Shown here one piece after another: positions 1 through 9,131 of a stretch of 34,171 bases of DNA (position 1 is its first letter; the number at the start of each line of letters is the position of its first letter). The notes beneath the pieces are model-generated. The model was not told where the DNA came from. It saw only the letters and a list, made by a program, of their open reading frames with translations, and did not search any database. Both the position numbers and the translations under genes were made by a program. Source of the DNA: an uncultured beta proteobacterium (GTDB lineage Bacteria; Pseudomonadota; Gammaproteobacteria; Burkholderiales; Burkholderiaceae_C); the NCBI GenBank assembly GCA_903839085.1, contig CAIMBE010000266.1, forward strand, positions 1-34,171, given 5' to 3'.

Positions 1-273
1 AGGGGGCTAATTTTCCTTGGGGCGGCCCGTCGGAAAATTGCAACCCCACGCTCGTCGCTGCGCGTACTGCGCTGCCCCCCGAGGGGGCTAATTTTCCTTG
101 GCGCGGCCCGTCGGAAAATTGCAACCCCACGCTCGTCGCTGCGCGTACTGCGCTGCCCCCCGAGGGGGCTAATTTTCCTTGGGGCGGCCCGTCGGAAAAT
201 TGCAACCCCACGCTCGTCGCTGCGCGTACTGCGCTGCCCCCCGAGGGGGCGCAGCCTCGCTTGGGGCGGCCCG
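1..273. repeat. 81-bp tandem repeat, three units plus a diverged fourth
   Basis: Three consecutive 81-bp units begin at 1, 82 and 163, and a partial fourth begins at 244. The copies are almost identical; the second has GCGCGG where the others have GGGCGG. Each unit carries an inverted repeat AATTTTCC / GGAAAATT with a 15-nt spacer, and a GC-rich palindrome GCCCCC-CGA-GGGGGC at the unit junction. The fourth copy changes after AGGGGGC to GCAGCCTCGCTTGGGGCGG, the form I recall as a widespread intergenic element in Comamonadaceae. The array follows the exbB stop codon directly. The units contain stop codons and look non-coding. The left end is cut by the window, so the copy number may be higher. 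Confidence 0.93.
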
Positions 274-285
274 GCGCGTCGGCTT

Positions 286-942
286 TCATGGCAGCTGAGG
301 CAGCGGACCGGCCGCCAGCAGTTCGCGCAGATCGCGCGCAAAGCCCTCCAGATCGGCCTCGATGCGGCCGATCGAGCGCCCCAGCACGTTGTAGGCGAGC
401 ACGGCGGGAATGGCAACCGCCAGTCCGGCGGCCGTCATCACGAGCGACTCGCCGACCGGTCCGGAAATCTTGTCGATCGTCACCTGCCCGGCGCTGGCGA
501 TACCGATCAGGGCGTGATAGATGCCCCATACGGTGCCCAGCAAACCGACAAAGGGCGCGGTCGAACCCACCGTGGCCAGCAGCACCTGGCCATACTGCAA
601 CTTGGCCAGCGCCCCATGCAGGGCGTCGCGCAGCACCCGGGTCAGCTGCTGCGACCTGTCACCGGCGGCGGCCAGCGTTCCGGCCTCCTGCAGCCGCGTC
701 GCGGCAAGCATCGGCGCCAGCAGGTCTTCACGATCGAAGGCCTTCAATTTTTCCTGCGCATCGGCCAGCGATGCCGATTGCCAGAAGGCCGCCGTGCAGC
801 GCGCCACGTCGCCCCCGGCGCGCCGCAGCAGCCACGCTTTCCAGAGAATCACGACCCAGCTGGCGACCGACATGAAGAGCAGGATCAGTGCCACCGCCTG
901 CGTGACGGCGTCACCCTGCAAGAACAGCTGGACGGCGTTCAT
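286..942 (-). CDS. exbB: MotA/TolQ/ExbB proton channel family protein
   Basis: This 218-aa inner-membrane protein belongs to the ExbB/TolQ family, which with ExbD/TolR converts proton-motive force into energy for outer-membrane transport or envelope upkeep. A hydrophobic segment lies at about residues 15-35. The family core follows at about 120-190, with [20 protein letters not shown] and the glycine-rich [13 protein letters not shown] helix. The start codon overlaps the dapB stop (ATGA), which implies translational coupling in a bamE-dapB-exbB operon. No exbD is seen in the 285 bp downstream, where a tandem repeat lies instead. The family is clear, but which partner it energises (TonB-like or Tol-like) cannot be told, so the symbol is by homology only. 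Confidence 0.9.
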   Translation of the reverse strand: MNAVQLFLQGDAVTQAVALILLFMSVASWVVILWKAWLLRRAGGDVARCTAAFWQSASLADAQEKLKAFDREDLLAPMLAATRLQEAGTLAAAGDRSQQLTRVLRDALHGALAKLQYGQVLLATVGSTAPFVGLLGTVWGIYHALIGIASAGQVTIDKISGPVGESLVMTAAGLAVAIPAVLAYNVLGRSIGRIEADLEGFARDLRELLAAGPLPQLP

Positions 943-1742
943 TTGAGCCCAAGGACATCAAACATGTCGAACAAGCCTGACTTCCTTGCGGCCAGAAAAT
1001 GGGCAGCGCGCAGACTGCCCTGCGCGTAGGTGGCACGGCTGCTCGATTTGTGGCTGATCTCGATGCGCTCGCCGGTGCCGGCGAAAAGCACCGTGTGGTC
1101 GCCCACGATGTCGCCGCCGCGGATGGCGGAGAATCCGATGCTCGAGGGATCGCGCTCGCCGGTGACGCCCTCGCGGGCATAGACGGCGCAGTCCTTGAGA
1201 TCACGCCCGAGTTCGGCCGCGATCACTTCGCCCATCTTGAGCGCGGTGCCCGACGGCGCGTCGACCTTGTGACGATGATGGGCCTCGATGATCTCGATGT
1301 CGAAGCCGCTGGACAGGGACCGGGCGGCCATCTGCAGCAGCTTGAGCGTGACGTTCACGCCCACGCTCATGTTGGGCGCCATCACGATCGCGATGTCCTG
1401 CGCGGCGGCGGCAATGTCTGCTTTCTGCGCCTCGCTGAATCCGGTGGTCCCGATCACCATCTTGACGCCCAGGCGGCGGCAAACCTGCAGATGGGCCAGG
1501 GTCCCCTCGGGTCGCGTGAAATCAATCAGGACATCGGCATCCTTGAGCCCGGCGCCAAGGTCGGCCGTGATCCGCACGGTGCTGCTCTGGCCGAGAAACG
1601 CCGTCGCATCCGCGCCAATCATCGGGCTTGCCGCGAGGTCCAGGGCACCGACCAGGGTGCACAGCGCATCGGCCTGCACCGATTCAATCAGCATCCGGCC
1701 CATGCGCCCGGAGGCTCCTGCCACGGCAATTCCCTGGCTCAT
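939..1742 (-). CDS. dapB: 4-hydroxy-tetrahydrodipicolinate reductase
   Basis: DapB (267 aa) reduces the DapA product with NAD(P)H to tetrahydrodipicolinate in the cytoplasmic diaminopimelate/lysine pathway, supplying peptidoglycan precursor. The N-terminal nucleotide-binding loop GASGRMGR is at residues 9-16. The DapB signature [15 protein letters not shown] is at about 153-167, containing the catalytic His pair (155/156) and the Lys (159) expected for the family. The length is normal. The gene starts 5 bp after the bamE stop, and its stop overlaps the exbB start by 4 bp, so the three genes are probably one transcript. Nothing is missing or unusual. Confidence 0.97.
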   Translation of the reverse strand: MSQGIAVAGASGRMGRMLIESVQADALCTLVGALDLAASPMIGADATAFLGQSSTVRITADLGAGLKDADVLIDFTRPEGTLAHLQVCRRLGVKMVIGTTGFSEAQKADIAAAAQDIAIVMAPNMSVGVNVTLKLLQMAARSLSSGFDIEIIEAHHRHKVDAPSGTALKMGEVIAAELGRDLKDCAVYAREGVTGERDPSSIGFSAIRGGDIVGDHTVLFAGTGERIEISHKSSSRATYAQGSLRAAHFLAARKSGLFDMFDVLGLK

Positions 1743-1747
1743 GATGA

Positions 1748-2290
1748 TCAGGGGCCGGTCGACTCAAGGGGCGGATAGCTTGCCGGCAAGGGCGCCAACG
1801 GCTTGGGCTCGACCTTCCTGGCCGGCATCGGCAACTGTTTCAAGCTCTCCTCGCTCATCTCGAGCACCGGCACTTTGCCGGTGGTCCGCCCGGAGTCCAG
1901 CGAAGCCACGAAATCCGCCTCGCTGGGCATCGGGTCGGCCTCGATCCGGTCCAGCTCGTCGCCCTTGAAGGTGACAGTGAGTTTGCGCATCTGCGATGGC
2001 AGGCCCTGGCGCTTGAAAGTGAAGACGTAATCCCAGCGGTCGGCGTGAAACATGCTGGTCAGCAAAGGCGTGCCCAGGATGTCGCGCACCTGGGCCCGGC
2101 TCAGGCCCGGCTTGAGCGCAGTCGCCTGCTCCTTGGACACAAAATTGCCCTGCACAATGTCAATTTTGTAGGGCGTCACCAGGCCGGCGATGTTGGTGCT
2201 GACGCTGTTCACGCTGGCACAGGCCACCAGGCCCGCGCTGCCCGCCAAAAGCATGATCCACCTGGCACTACGACAATTAAGATCAGACAT
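1748..2290 (-). CDS. bamE: Outer membrane assembly lipoprotein BamE (SmpA/OmlA)
   Basis: BamE is the small lipoprotein of the BAM complex that helps fold beta-barrel proteins into the outer membrane. The 180-aa product has a short signal peptide ending in a lipobox, LVAC, with the lipidated Cys at residue 24. The SmpA/OmlA fold follows, recognisable from [11 protein letters not shown], the [19 protein letters not shown] helix region and the DRWDYVFTF strand. The C-terminal tail from about residue 150 is Pro-rich ([14 protein letters not shown]), longer than in E. coli BamE and probably disordered. It is divergent from fur with 91 bp between them and is first in the bamE-dapB-exbB operon. No convincing Fur box was found in the shared intergenic region. 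Confidence 0.95.
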   Translation of the reverse strand: MSDLNCRSARWIMLLAGSAGLVACASVNSVSTNIAGLVTPYKIDIVQGNFVSKEQATALKPGLSRAQVRDILGTPLLTSMFHADRWDYVFTFKRQGLPSQMRKLTVTFKGDELDRIEADPMPSEADFVASLDSGRTTGKVPVLEMSEESLKQLPMPARKVEPKPLAPLPASYPPLESTGP

Positions 2291-2381
2291 GGGATGAGTT
2301 GAGGTCTAGCGATATGATCGGGCGATTGTACCGGCTGTACCTGGATCAGCGCTCGCTTCGCTGGCAAGAGAGAGACCCCCC

Positions 2382-2828
2382 ATGACCAATATCGACGAAC
2401 TCAAAAGCACAGGGCTCAAGGCCACCTTGCCGCGACTGAAGATACTGGAGATTTTCCAGAAAAGCAGGCGCCGCCACATGACGGCCGAGGATCTCTACAA
2501 GGTGCTGCTGCAGGAGCGCTCGGACGTCGGCCTGGCAACGGTCTACCGCGTCCTGTCCCAATTCGAGCACGCCGACATCCTGAGCCGCAGCCATTTCGAG
2601 GGCGGCAAAGCGGTCTACGAGCTCAACGAGGGCGAGCACCACGACCATCTGGTGTGCCTGGACTGCGGCAAGGTCGAGGAGTTCTACGACGCTGAAATTG
2701 AAAAACGCCAGCAGGCGGTTGCCAAGACCAAGGGCTTTGCCATTGCCGACCATGCCTTGAGCCTGTACGCCCACTGCACGACGGACAAGTGCCCGCACCG
2801 GGCGGGCGGCGATAGCGGGCCGGCCTGA
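2382..2828 (+). CDS. fur: Ferric uptake regulator Fur
   Basis: Fur (148 aa) is a dimeric Fe(II)-dependent repressor of iron-uptake genes. The winged-helix domain spans about residues 1-80, with the recognition helix region [15 protein letters not shown] at about 48-62. The metal-binding and dimerisation domain contains the HHDH motif at 86-89, the structural-zinc CxxC at 92 and 95, and a second cysteine pair at 132 and 137. The length is typical. The gene is divergent from bamE, a common betaproteobacterial arrangement. Its stop lies only 8 bp from the convergent hprK stop, so there is no room for a terminator between them. The upstream gap shows no clear autoregulatory Fur box. Confidence 0.97.
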   Translation: MTNIDELKSTGLKATLPRLKILEIFQKSRRRHMTAEDLYKVLLQERSDVGLATVYRVLSQFEHADILSRSHFEGGKAVYELNEGEHHDHLVCLDCGKVEEFYDAEIEKRQQAVAKTKGFAIADHALSLYAHCTTDKCPHRAGGDSGPA

Positions 2829-2836
2829 CCCGCGCC

Positions 2837-3787
2837 TTATTCAGCCGGGTCCATCGCCTTGCGGTGGCGCTCGACAAATTCCTGATAGGTATCGATGCCA
2901 CGAAACTGAAGAATGGTGTTGCGCACCGCGGCTTCCACCAGCACGGCGATATTGCGACCGGCCACCACCTGGATCACGACTTTTCGCACCGGGACACCGA
3001 GCACGTCCTGGGTCAGCGGCTCGTGCGGAATACGCTCGTACTCGCGCTCCAGCGTTTCACGGCGCACCAGGTGCACGATCAGCTTGAGCCGCATCTTGCG
3101 CCGGACCGCCGTCTCACCAAAGATGCAGCGGATATCGAGCAGGCCGATGCCGCGCACTTCGAGCAGGTTGGTCAACAGTTCGGGGCAGCGGCCCTCAATG
3201 GTGTCCTGGTTGATGCGATAGAGGTCGACCGCATCGTCGGCGACCAAGCCATTGCCGCGCGAGATCAGTTCGAGCCCGAGTTCGCTCTTGCCGAGCCCGG
3301 ATTCGCCGGTGATCAGGACGCCCAGACCCAGAATGTCCATGAACACGCCGTGCATGGTGCAGCGATCGGCAAAATACTTGGACAGGTAGGCGCGCAGCAC
3401 ATCGATCACAAAAGCCGAAGAGCCCTGCGTCGCGAACATCGGGATCTGGGCCCGCTCGCACATCAGCGACAGCGCCGGCGGCGCCACCTGACCGTCGGCC
3501 AGGACCAGCACCGGCGGCTCCAGCGTCACGATGCGGGAAGTGCGGCGCGCACAATCCTCTGGCGTTGCGTTGGTCAGGTAGGCAATCTCGCGCTCGCCCA
3601 GGATCTGGACGCGGTAGGGGTGAATGTAGTTCAGGTGCCCGACCAGGTCAGCGCCGGAGCGCGCAGCGCGCACCGCGCCCTCGTCAAAGCGGCGCTCGGA
3701 GGCGCCCAGGCCGGCCACCCATTCCCACTTCAGCGTGCCTCGGAATTCTTCAAACAGGACATTGGCACTGACAACATTGGGTTTCAC
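2837..3787 (-). CDS. hprK: HPr(Ser) kinase/phosphorylase
   Basis: HprK (316 aa) phosphorylates and dephosphorylates HPr on its regulatory serine. In proteobacteria it belongs to an incomplete PTS with a regulatory rather than sugar-transport role. The N-terminal domain covers about residues 1-130. The kinase domain has the His of MHGVFMDI (146), Walker A GESGLGKS at 161-168, the acidic VADDAVD region (183-189) and the family signature [16 protein letters not shown] at about 209-224. It lies 38 bp downstream of ptsN on the same strand, the usual ptsN-hprK pair. HPr and enzyme I are not in the window. Confidence 0.96.
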   Translation of the reverse strand: MKPNVVSANVLFEEFRGTLKWEWVAGLGASERRFDEGAVRAARSGADLVGHLNYIHPYRVQILGEREIAYLTNATPEDCARRTSRIVTLEPPVLVLADGQVAPPALSLMCERAQIPMFATQGSSAFVIDVLRAYLSKYFADRCTMHGVFMDILGLGVLITGESGLGKSELGLELISRGNGLVADDAVDLYRINQDTIEGRCPELLTNLLEVRGIGLLDIRCIFGETAVRRKMRLKLIVHLVRRETLEREYERIPHEPLTQDVLGVPVRKVVIQVVAGRNIAVLVEAAVRNTILQFRGIDTYQEFVERHRKAMDPAE

Positions 3788-3825
3788 GACAGCTCCCGGG
3801 GAAAAAGCGTTTGACGCCGCAAGGA

Positions 3826-4293
3826 TCAGGCCACTTGCGCGGAGCGCCAGCTGGCAATCAGACCATGCAGACCGGCTGCCGTCGCGCTGGTCGCCAGCTT
3901 CTCGCGCAGGGCGGCGTCGCTCAGCAGTTCGGCGATCTCGGAGAGGATCTCCAGGTGCTTTTGCGTTGCCGCCTCGGGTACCAGCAGAAAGATCAGCAGG
4001 TCGACCGCCTTGTCGTCCGGCGCGTCAAACACAATCGGCTGCGCGAGCTGAAACACGGCCGCCATCGGCGCCTTCAAGCCCTTGATGCGGCCATGCGGTA
4101 TCGCAACACCATGGCCGAGGCCGGTCGAACCCAGCCGCTCTCTGGAAAAAAGACTGTCGGTCACCAACGCGCGACTCAGGCCATGCAATCGTTCAAACAG
4201 CAGACCGGCCTCTTCAAAAGCTCTTTTCTTGCTGCTGGCATCTACATGCACAAGCACCTGGTCAGGCGGCAGGATGGACGAAAGTCGATTCAT
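3826..4293 (-). CDS. ptsN: PTS IIA-like nitrogen regulatory protein (EIIA-Ntr)
   Basis: The product, 155 aa from the chosen ATG, is EIIA-Ntr, the terminal phosphoacceptor of the nitrogen PTS. The phosphoacceptor His is in [13 protein letters not shown] (His67), and the mannitol/fructose-type EIIA fold runs over the whole protein. An in-frame GTG seven codons upstream (4314) is a possible alternative start; neither has a strong ribosome-binding site, and [10 protein letters not shown] matches the family N-terminus better. hprK follows. In many proteobacteria hpf lies directly upstream of ptsN, but here a 1.6-kb gene on the opposite strand separates them, so ptsN needs its own promoter in 4294-4420. 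None was identified. Confidence 0.95.
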   Translation of the reverse strand: MNRLSSILPPDQVLVHVDASSKKRAFEEAGLLFERLHGLSRALVTDSLFSRERLGSTGLGHGVAIPHGRIKGLKAPMAAVFQLAQPIVFDAPDDKAVDLLIFLLVPEAATQKHLEILSEIAELLSDAALREKLATSATAAGLHGLIASWRSAQVA

Positions 4294-4421
4294 ATTCTGC
4301 GCCAGATTATGCACTCAAGCGCAGTCTGTCGAGGCTTCTCGTCTGCCGTTGACCCAGGAATGCCTTGAACCTCAAGGCTGACGGCACTTCTGACGATTCA
4401 GTCGACGAGAATTTAGACCGA

Positions 4422-4450
4422 TTGCCAAACAGAAGCTTTGGCAAGATACT
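4422..4450 (+). promoter_or_regulatory. Putative sigma-70 promoter with embedded 23-bp palindrome
   Basis: A -35 box TTGCCA (4422-4427) is followed by a 17-bp spacer and a -10 box GATACT (4445-4450). A perfect inverted repeat TTGCCAAA (4422-4429) / TTTGGCAA (4437-4444) with a 7-nt spacer covers the -35 and runs up to the -10. A dimeric regulator bound there would block RNA polymerase. It lies 78 bp upstream of the acyl-CoA synthetase start and should drive that gene. The elements are read directly; the regulatory role is inference. Confidence 0.6.
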
Positions 4451-4527
4451 CTGATGCAAAAATAACAGAATGCGGGTTTCCTGTACGGCTCGAAGCCCCA
4501 GTTTTTCAAATTATCGGGAGAGAGCCC

Positions 4528-6096
4528 ATGTACCCAGGCAAGTACGCCACCCTGCACGCTGACCGGCCGGCCTTCATCATGGCCGATACCGGCGAGGCCA
4601 TGCGCTATGCAGAACTCGAACAGCGCAGCAACCAGCTGGCCCATGTGCTGCGTGCCCAGGGTCTGAGGCGCCTGGACCACTACGCCGTGTTCATGGAGAA
4701 CAACAGCCGCTATATCGAGGCCTGCGTGGCGGGTGAGCGCACCGGGCTCTACTACACCTGCATCAACTCCTACCTCACGGCTGACGAGCTGGCCTACATT
4801 CTCAACAACAGCGAGTCACAGCTGCTGATCACCTCAAAAGCCTGTTTCGAGGTCGCCCGAAAGGCCCTGGTCGATTGCCCCCGGGTGGCCCTGTGCCTGG
4901 TCGTTGGCGGCGGTGTCAACCTGCAAGAAAAGGCGGGAACGGCCGTCATAAGCGACTACGAGAAGGCATTGGCGGGCAAGCCCGACACGCCAGTTGACGA
5001 CGAGGCGCTGGGTACGGCCATGCTTTATTCTTCAGGCACCACAGGCCGGCCCAAAGGAGTCCTGCGGGCCTTGCCCGACAATCCCCCGAGCCAGCCTCTG
5101 CCCTTGAGCGCCCTCCTTCAGCAACTCTGGCAGTGCGAGGAGGGGATGGTCTACCTGTCACCGGCGCCCCTGTATCACTCGGCGCCTCTGGCCAATGTGA
5201 CGATGGTGATTCGCAACGGCGGCACGGCCATCGTGATGGAGCATTTTGACCCAGAGCAGTACCTGTCGCTGATCGAGCGCTACCGCATCACGCACACGCA
5301 GCTGGTGCCCACCATGTTCAGCCGCATGCTCAAGCTCGCGCCCGAGATTCGGGCGCGTTACGACCTGTCGTCCCTGAGGATCGCGCTGCATGCCGCTGCG
5401 CCTTGTCCGCCGCAGGTGAAGGAGCAGATGATCGACTGGTGGGGCCCCATCATTCACGAATACTATGGCGCGACCGAGGCGCTTGGCTTCACCGCCTGCA
5501 ACAGCGCTGAATGGCTGGCCCACCGCGGCACCGTGGGCCGCGTTCTGTTCGGTGACCTGCACATCCTGGATGACCAGATGCAGCCCATGCCCAAGGGAAT
5601 GCCTGGCGAGATCTGGTTCAAGACCGCTTCCCCCTTCGTCTATTACAACGACCCCGAGCGCACGGCCCTGACCTGCTCGCCCGATGGCAGCATGACCACC
5701 GTGGGCGACATAGGCTTCGTCGATGACGACGGCTTCCTGCACCTGACGGATCGCGCCACCTACATGATCATTTCAGGCGGCGTCAATATCTACCCGCAGG
5801 AATGCGAGAACCTGCTCATCACCCATCCCAAAGTGGCCGATGCCGCTGTTTTTGGTGTGCCAAATCACGACCTGGGCGAAGAGGTGAAGGCCGTGGTGCA
5901 GCCGATGCCCGGGATTGCCGCAGGTCCTGCGCTGGCGCAGGAATTGATGGAATTCTGCGCAGAGCATCTTTCCCGTCAAAAATGTCCGCGCTCAGTGGAC
6001 TTCAGCGAACAGTTGCCGCGCTCGCCGACCGGCAAGCTGTTCAAGCGCAAACTGCGCGATCCCTTCTGGGTCGGGCATGAAAGTCGCATTGTCTGA
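4528..6096 (+). CDS. AMP-forming acyl-CoA synthetase (ANL superfamily)
   Basis: This 522-aa enzyme should activate a carboxylic acid to its CoA thioester through an acyl-adenylate. The adenylation P-loop MLYSSGTTGRPKG is at about 165-177, YYGATEA at about 312-318, the hinge region GDIGFVDDDGFLHLTDR near 395, and the C-terminal catalytic Lys lies in PRSPTGKLFKRKLR. I chose the ATG at 4528 because GGGAGAGAG lies just upstream; an in-frame ATG at 4438 falls inside the predicted promoter. The N-terminal style (YPGKYATLHADRPAFIMAD) resembles the actinobacterial FadD4-like group more than the two FadD proteins elsewhere in this window. The substrate is unknown. It sits antisense between hpf and ptsN, with its own promoter. 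Confidence 0.9.
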   Translation: MYPGKYATLHADRPAFIMADTGEAMRYAELEQRSNQLAHVLRAQGLRRLDHYAVFMENNSRYIEACVAGERTGLYYTCINSYLTADELAYILNNSESQLLITSKACFEVARKALVDCPRVALCLVVGGGVNLQEKAGTAVISDYEKALAGKPDTPVDDEALGTAMLYSSGTTGRPKGVLRALPDNPPSQPLPLSALLQQLWQCEEGMVYLSPAPLYHSAPLANVTMVIRNGGTAIVMEHFDPEQYLSLIERYRITHTQLVPTMFSRMLKLAPEIRARYDLSSLRIALHAAAPCPPQVKEQMIDWWGPIIHEYYGATEALGFTACNSAEWLAHRGTVGRVLFGDLHILDDQMQPMPKGMPGEIWFKTASPFVYYNDPERTALTCSPDGSMTTVGDIGFVDDDGFLHLTDRATYMIISGGVNIYPQECENLLITHPKVADAAVFGVPNHDLGEEVKAVVQPMPGIAAGPALAQELMEFCAEHLSRQKCPRSVDFSEQLPRSPTGKLFKRKLRDPFWVGHESRIV

Positions 6097-6206
6097 CGCC
6101 GTGATGGCATCGGTAAAACCCTAAAGCACCGCGCCCTCTCGCGGCCGATCGCAGGAACCGCAGAGCCGGCACCCCGGTCGGCCCTGGCATGATCGGCCGT
6201 CGCACC

Positions 6207-6234
6207 AAAAAGAAGGCCGCCCATCAGGGCGGCC
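6207..6234 (-). terminator. Rho-independent terminator of hpf
   Basis: On the minus strand an 8-bp GC stem, GGCCGCCC-TGAT-GGGCGGCC (6234-6215), is followed by TTCTTTTT (6214-6207). It starts 30 bp after the hpf stop, so hpf transcription should end before the acyl-CoA synthetase and not reach ptsN. Confidence 0.88.
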
Positions 6235-6264
6235 GGCAGAATCTGGTGGCCATTGAGGCCTGGG

Positions 6265-6594
6265 CTACATCACCCGTTTCGGTGTCTCATGATGATGGTC
6301 CTGCAGCCTGTCCTTGTGACGCACGACCTGCCGGTCAAGCTTGTCGACCAGTTCATCCACCGCAGCATACAGATCGGCGTGCGAACTCTCGGCAAATATG
6401 TCGGACCCCTTGACATGGATGTTGCACTCCGCTCGCTGTCGACCCTCCTTTTCCTTCTGCTTTTCGATGGTGAGCAGCACCTTGACATCGACCACCTGAT
6501 CAAAATGCCGAACGATCCGATCAAGCTTGCTCGTGACGTAACTGCGCAGAGCCGGGGTGACCTCGAGGTGATGGCCGCTGATCGTCAAGTTCAT
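6265..6594 (-). CDS. hpf: Short ribosome hibernation promoting factor
   Basis: This 109-aa protein of the HPF/YfiA family binds the 30S subunit at the mRNA/tRNA channel and promotes inactive ribosome dimers in stationary phase. The family pattern [20 protein letters not shown] is at the N-terminus, with [15 protein letters not shown] and [17 protein letters not shown] following; it lacks the long C-terminal dimerisation domain. The ATG at 6594 is preceded by AGGAGA at good spacing, so the upstream in-frame start at 6627 is rejected. The C-terminus is His-rich (DHHHETPK). It is followed by an intrinsic terminator. rpoN, a frequent upstream neighbour, is absent; corA is divergent instead. Confidence 0.94.
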   Translation of the reverse strand: MNLTISGHHLEVTPALRSYVTSKLDRIVRHFDQVVDVKVLLTIEKQKEKEGRQRAECNIHVKGSDIFAESSHADLYAAVDELVDKLDRQVVRHKDRLQDHHHETPKRVM

Positions 6595-6724
6595 AAATAC
6601 TCTCCTGTTGCTTTCCGGGTTGAACAAACACCAACAAATTCACTATGCCCCCTGCGGGCCCAAAGTGCAATACCTTTTGTTGATGCAATGCAATTAAAAC
6701 AGAACTTTGCAAAATATTCCGGCC

Positions 6725-6753
6725 GCGACAGGCCGGCGCGCCGGTGCGATAAT
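6725..6753 (+). promoter_or_regulatory. Possible extended -10 promoter for corA
   Basis: GCGACA (6725-6730), a 17-bp spacer ending in TGC, and GATAAT (6748-6753) form a plausible extended -10 promoter. Transcripts would carry a leader of about 130 nt before corA. The -35 is weak. No other strong promoter was seen in the 6628-6891 gap. Confidence 0.4.
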
Positions 6754-6891
6754 TTGGCCACCTTGACTATGGGAGAAGACTCCTTGTTACCCGTTCCCAG
6801 TTGCTAGCTTTCAATTCCCTTGACTGCATCGGGGTTGAAAGCAAAAACCCGCAAGCTTTGCCAGATGCAATCACCATTTAGGGAGTAAGCC

Positions 6892-7878
6892 ATGCTCAAC
6901 ATATTCACGCTCGCCAATGGCCGGCTGTTCCAGGAAGAGATCGACGCCCTGGAAGAACTCTCCAAGTTTCAGCCGATCTGGGTTGACCTGGAGGCCCCCA
7001 CCCTCGAAGAAAAGCGCTGGATCAAACAGTACTACGGTCTGTCGATCCCGGAGGACGCGATGGACGAGGACATCGAGGAGTCCGCGCGCTTTTACCGGGA
7101 AGACAACGACGAACTGCACATCCGCAGCGACTTCCTGATCGCCGACGACGACGAGCCGCGCACGGTGCGCGTCGCCTTCATCCTGAACCTGGAGAACGAC
7201 GCCCTCAAGAGCAAGGGCGTGCTGTTTTCGATTCACGATGAGGATGTGCCGGTCTTTCGCCTGCTGCGCATGCGCGCGCGCCGCGCCCCGGGGCTGATCG
7301 AAGACGCCAAGGAAGTGCTGCTCAAGCTGTTCGACGCCGACGCCGAGTACTCGGCCGACACGCTCGAAGGCATCTACGATGAGGTCGAGAAGGTCAGCAA
7401 CAAGGTGCTGTCGGGCAATATGACCGATGACCTGGCCGGCGAGGTGCTGGGCGCGATTGCGCGCCACGAGGACATGAGCGGGAGGATCCGGCGCAACGTG
7501 ATGGACACGCGGCGCGCCGTCAGCTTCATGATGCGCAGCAAGATGCTCAACAGCGAGCAGTTCGAAGAAGCCAGGCAGATCCTGCGCGACATGGACTCGC
7601 TCGATTCGCACACCGCCTTCCTGTTCGACAAGATCAACTTCCTGATGGATGCCACGGTCGGTTTCATCAACATCAACCAGAACAAGATCATCAAGATCTT
7701 CTCGGTCGCCAGCGTCGCACTGCTGCCGCCAACCCTGATTGCCAGCATCTACGGCATGAATTTCAAGTTTCTTCCGGAACTCGATTGGACACTGGGCTAC
7801 CCCTACGCGCTGGTGCTGATGGTGGCCAGCGCGCTGGTGCCGATGTGGTATTTCAGGAAGCGGGGCTGGCTGAAGTAA
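6892..7878 (+). CDS. corA: CorA family magnesium/divalent cation transporter
   Basis: The product (328 aa) is a pentameric inner-membrane channel for Mg2+ and other divalent cations. A large cytoplasmic N-terminal domain rich in acidic and helical segments spans about 1-260. Two C-terminal membrane helices flank the selectivity motif YGMNF, with Gly-Met-Asn at 288-290. The end is the basic FRKRGWLK typical of CorA. The ATG has a good ribosome-binding site (AGGGAG). It is monocistronic and divergent from hpf. It converges on mtnA with 33 bp between stop codons. The leader contains a 12-codon ORF at 6769-6807 discussed separately. Confidence 0.95.
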   Translation: MLNIFTLANGRLFQEEIDALEELSKFQPIWVDLEAPTLEEKRWIKQYYGLSIPEDAMDEDIEESARFYREDNDELHIRSDFLIADDDEPRTVRVAFILNLENDALKSKGVLFSIHDEDVPVFRLLRMRARRAPGLIEDAKEVLLKLFDADAEYSADTLEGIYDEVEKVSNKVLSGNMTDDLAGEVLGAIARHEDMSGRIRRNVMDTRRAVSFMMRSKMLNSEQFEEARQILRDMDSLDSHTAFLFDKINFLMDATVGFININQNKIIKIFSVASVALLPPTLIASIYGMNFKFLPELDWTLGYPYALVLMVASALVPMWYFRKRGWLK

Positions 7879-7891
7879 GGTCGCGCCATCC

Positions 7892-7906
7892 GTCCTGGCA
7901 CAGGAC
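7892..7906. terminator. Small stem-loop between convergent corA and mtnA
   Basis: A perfect 6-bp inverted repeat GTCCTG-GCA-CAGGAC lies in the 33-bp gap between the two convergent genes. There is no T-run on either side, so it is at best a weak or factor-assisted terminator. Confidence 0.25.
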
Positions 7907-7911
7907 CGGGT

Positions 7912-8967
<1,056 letters not shown>

Positions 8968-9000
8968 TGAGACTTCCATGAATCATGACAGCGCGGATCG

Positions 9001-9081
9001 CCATTGCGAGCGGCGTAGCGGCGCGGCAATCCGGGAAGTCCTGGGGCATGGATCGCCACGGCCTGCGGCCTCGCGATGACG
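9001..9081. repeat. REP-like palindromic intergenic element, copy A
   Basis: The element runs from CCATTGCGAG to CTCGCGATGACG, so its ends form an imperfect inverted repeat. Its right half, CATGGATCGCC-A-CGGCCTGCGGCCTCGCGATGACG, differs by one base from a second copy at 16673-16747. It lies in the gap between ald2 and mtnA. Similar elements ending in GCRATGACG are widespread in proteobacteria as I recall. No transposase is nearby. Confidence 0.7.
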
Positions 9082-9131
9082 CAAGCAGGTGCCTTGCCCT
9101 CCAGAAAGATCAACAGTTGATTGATCACGAT

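Noticed and set aside
1..273. CRISPR-like array
   Set aside because: Units are contiguous 81-bp tandem copies with no unique spacers and no cas genes nearby.
2291..2381. Fur box or strong promoter between bamE and fur
   Set aside because: Only weak matches such as GATATGATC and a TGTACC direct repeat; nothing close to the 19-bp Fur consensus.
6595..6720. Sigma-54 promoter upstream of hpf
   Set aside because: TTGCA segments occur, but no GG-N10-GC element with correct spacing was seen.
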